From: an uncultured Acidimicrobiales bacterium
Lineage (GTDB): Bacteria > Actinomycetota > Acidimicrobiia > Acidimicrobiales > UBA10347
Direction of reading: 5' to 3'
Length of the DNA: 7,254 nucleotides
NCBI GenBank assembly: GCA_937942965.1
Contig: CALDGN010000048.1
Span: 1 to 7,254, forward strand
Within the stretch, counting starts at the first letter, position 1; each line of letters starts with the position of its first letter. This document shows positions 6,175 through 7,254 of this stretch, in pieces. The position numbers and the translations under genes were made by a program. The notes under the pieces were generated by a model that worked only from the letters and a program-made list of their open reading frames with translations, made no database searches and had not been told where the DNA came from.

Positions 6175-6582
6175 ATGTTCAAGGTTCCATTCCGCAAATC
6201 CACCACGATCCGCACCGTCGAGCCCGCACTGAGCGGCGACTTCACCGACGCCGAAATTGCCTCGATGGCACGCGTCGGCACCCTCGTGCACTTCCGTTCC
6301 GGCGAGACACTCATCGCCGAAGGCACCGAAGGCGACAACGCCTACTTCATCACCTCGGGCAGCGCAGCCGTGAGCCGCAGCAACGAGAGTGTCGCCGTGC
6401 TCCGCTCTGGCGACTTGGTCGGCGAGCGAGCGCTCGTCACCGGCGAGCCCCGCAACGCCACGGTGACGGCGCTCATGCCAGTCACGGCGCTGCAGCTCGA
6501 CCGCGAGCAGTTCGCCTGGCTCCGCCTCGAGTGGACGAAGCTCAAGGCAATGAGCTTGGATCTGGCTGAGGCCCGCGCCTAG
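6175..6582 (+). CDS. Stand-alone cyclic-nucleotide-binding (CRP/FNR effector-type) domain protein
   Basis: This 135-residue protein consists almost wholly of one cNMP-binding beta-barrel (about residues 20-118). FRSGETLIAEGTEGDNAYFITSG is the classic first half. GDLVGERALVTGEPRNATV (79-97) is the phosphate-binding cassette, with Glu84 and Arg93 in the positions that hold the ribose and cyclic phosphate of cAMP or cGMP. Both residues are kept, so ligand binding is likely. After the barrel there is only a short helix (119-134) and no helix-turn-helix, kinase, channel or cyclase, so any output must come through a partner. No signal peptide or membrane segment is seen, which suggests a cytoplasmic location. 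The ATG at 6175 has AAGAGG (6162-6167) 7 nt upstream. A GTG at 6079 would add 32 residues, but these are encoded by the hairpin region and look non-coding. The inverted repeats before it suggest expression separate from the inositol operon. Confidence 0.85.
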   Translation: MFKVPFRKSTTIRTVEPALSGDFTDAEIASMARVGTLVHFRSGETLIAEGTEGDNAYFITSGSAAVSRSNESVAVLRSGDLVGERALVTGEPRNATVTALMPVTALQLDREQFAWLRLEWTKLKAMSLDLAEARA

Positions 6583-6591
6583 CTACCGCTG

Positions 6592-7254
6592 CTACCGGTC
6601 GTCGTTGACGACGCGGTTTCTGAATCGAACCAGACCGGCACCTGCGGCGACCGCGGTGGCACCGGCGATCGCCAGCGGCGTCGTCAGGTCGCTACCGGTG
6701 GTCGGCAGCTCTTCGTCCTGCGCGAACGACGCGCCCACGACGCCGCCATCGCGGCGACGAATGGCGACGGTTGCCGGACGAGGTCGGCCCGCGCCTGCTC
6801 CATCTGGCCACGTGCTGGTCGCGGTCGGATCCTCGACGGTGCCCCCATCGCCAGGGTGCTGGATGTTGATGAACACCGTCGTGCCGTCGGGCGTGCTCGT
6901 CACGCCCGTGACTTCGCAATCGACGGGGCCGACGAGGAATCGCTTGATCTCACCCGTGTTCGGGTCTGCCAGCAGCATCTGGTTGTTTGAACCGTCTGGC
7001 TGACCGCCGTCGGTTTGGATCCACATGCGCTCGTTGTCATCGACCCAGAGCCCGTCGGGGGAGCCGAGCATGTCTTCGGGGTCGACTGTGGAGCCGTCGG
7101 TTCCGTCACCGGAGCCAGCGATCAAGAAGAAGTCCCAGCTGAAATCCGTGTTCGCTGGGTCGCCGCCGTCTTCGGTCCACTTGATGATGTGGCCGAACGC
7201 GTTCTCGACCCGGGGGTTGGCCGCATTCGGTTCTTCACGGCGGGTGTTGTTCGT
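6592..7254 (-). CDS. PhoX-family (DUF839) phosphatase, C-terminal 220 residues, with LPTTG sortase signal (5' end outside window)
   Basis: The minus-strand frame is open from the window edge to the TAG at 6594-6592. The visible part matches the C-terminal half of PhoX alkaline phosphatases, which are secreted, Ca/Fe-dependent enzymes that free phosphate from organic esters. Family blocks by residue from the window edge: TNN-R (1-5), NPR-EN (13-18), FGHIIKW (20-26), FSWDFFLIAG (38-47), GSPDGLWVDD (64-73), MWIQTDGG (77-84), CEVTGV (113-118, Glu114 a probable metal ligand) and FINIQHPGD (128-136). After the catalytic domain come a Gly/Pro-rich linker, ELPTTG with LPTTG at 183-187 (bases 6694-6708), a small-residue hydrophobic segment (about 191-209) and a basic tail RFRNR. 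That is the layout of a sortase-anchored wall protein. A Tat signal peptide would be expected at the missing N-terminus. The gene converges on the cNMP-binding gene, with 9 nt between the stops. Confidence 0.88.
   Translation of the reverse strand, partial: TNNTRREEPNAANPRVENAFGHIIKWTEDGGDPANTDFSWDFFLIAGSGDGTDGSTVDPEDMLGSPDGLWVDDNERMWIQTDGGQPDGSNNQMLLADPNTGEIKRFLVGPVDCEVTGVTSTPDGTTVFINIQHPGDGGTVEDPTATSTWPDGAGAGRPRPATVAIRRRDGGVVGASFAQDEELPTTGSDLTTPLAIAGATAVAAGAGLVRFRNRVVNDDR
6598..6612. terminator. Weak hairpin at the convergent gene ends
   Basis: GTCGTC (6598-6603) and GACGAC (6607-6612) form a 6-bp stem with a 3-nt loop, inside the last codons of the PhoX gene and 15 nt past the cNMP-binding gene stop. 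No T-run follows on either strand. It could serve as a bidirectional terminator between the convergent genes, but it may be only the codons for Val-Val-Asn-Asp-Asp. Confidence 0.2.

Noticed and set aside
1..7254. CRISPR arrays, insertion sequences, integrase or attachment sites, rRNA or tRNA genes.
   Set aside because: Looked for on both strands; no spaced direct repeats, transposase motifs, terminal repeats or RNA genes were found. The window is ordinary chromosomal gene content apart from the structured intergenic region.

Overview
The window is GC-rich and gene-dense, with almost no spacer DNA. It reads as chromosome from a high-GC actinobacterium. Codon use, the style of the inositol genes and a PhoX-type phosphatase ending in an LPTTG wall-sorting signal fit Actinomycetota, possibly Acidimicrobiia (Ilumatobacter-like). 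The lineage is inference; no rRNA or marker gene is present.

Positions 1-6076 are a single plus-strand run of six genes for myo-inositol catabolism: the 3' end of iolC (kinase), a Gfo/Idh/MocA dehydrogenase, iolD (ThDP-dependent ring-opening hydrolase), iolG (inositol 2-dehydrogenase), iolB (5-deoxy-glucuronate isomerase) and a LacD/YihT-like class I aldolase. Gaps are 2, 14, 1 and 38 nt, and iolB overlaps the aldolase by an ATGA, so this looks like one operon whose promoter lies upstream of the window. IolG oxidises myo-inositol to 2-keto-myo-inositol. A dehydratase (IolE, not in the window) forms the trione, IolD opens the ring, IolB isomerises the product to 2-deoxy-5-keto-gluconate, and IolC phosphorylates it. 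The last gene is the best candidate for cleaving the phosphate into DHAP and malonate semialdehyde, in place of the class II aldolase IolJ. IolE, IolA, a transporter and a regulator are not seen.

Positions 6077-6174 are a 98-nt intergenic stretch packed with three inverted repeats. The third has the ribosome binding site of the next gene inside its 3' arm. That gene (6175-6582) encodes a 135-residue stand-alone cyclic-nucleotide-binding domain with no attached effector.

Positions 6592-7254, on the minus strand and converging on the previous gene with a 9-nt gap, hold the C-terminal 220 residues of a PhoX (DUF839) phosphatase. It ends in LPTTG, a hydrophobic segment and a basic tail, the layout of a sortase substrate. 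Its 5' end is outside the window.

The items most worth a second look are the RBS-masking hairpin at 6131-6170, the non-IolJ aldolase at the end of the inositol operon, and the wall-anchored PhoX.
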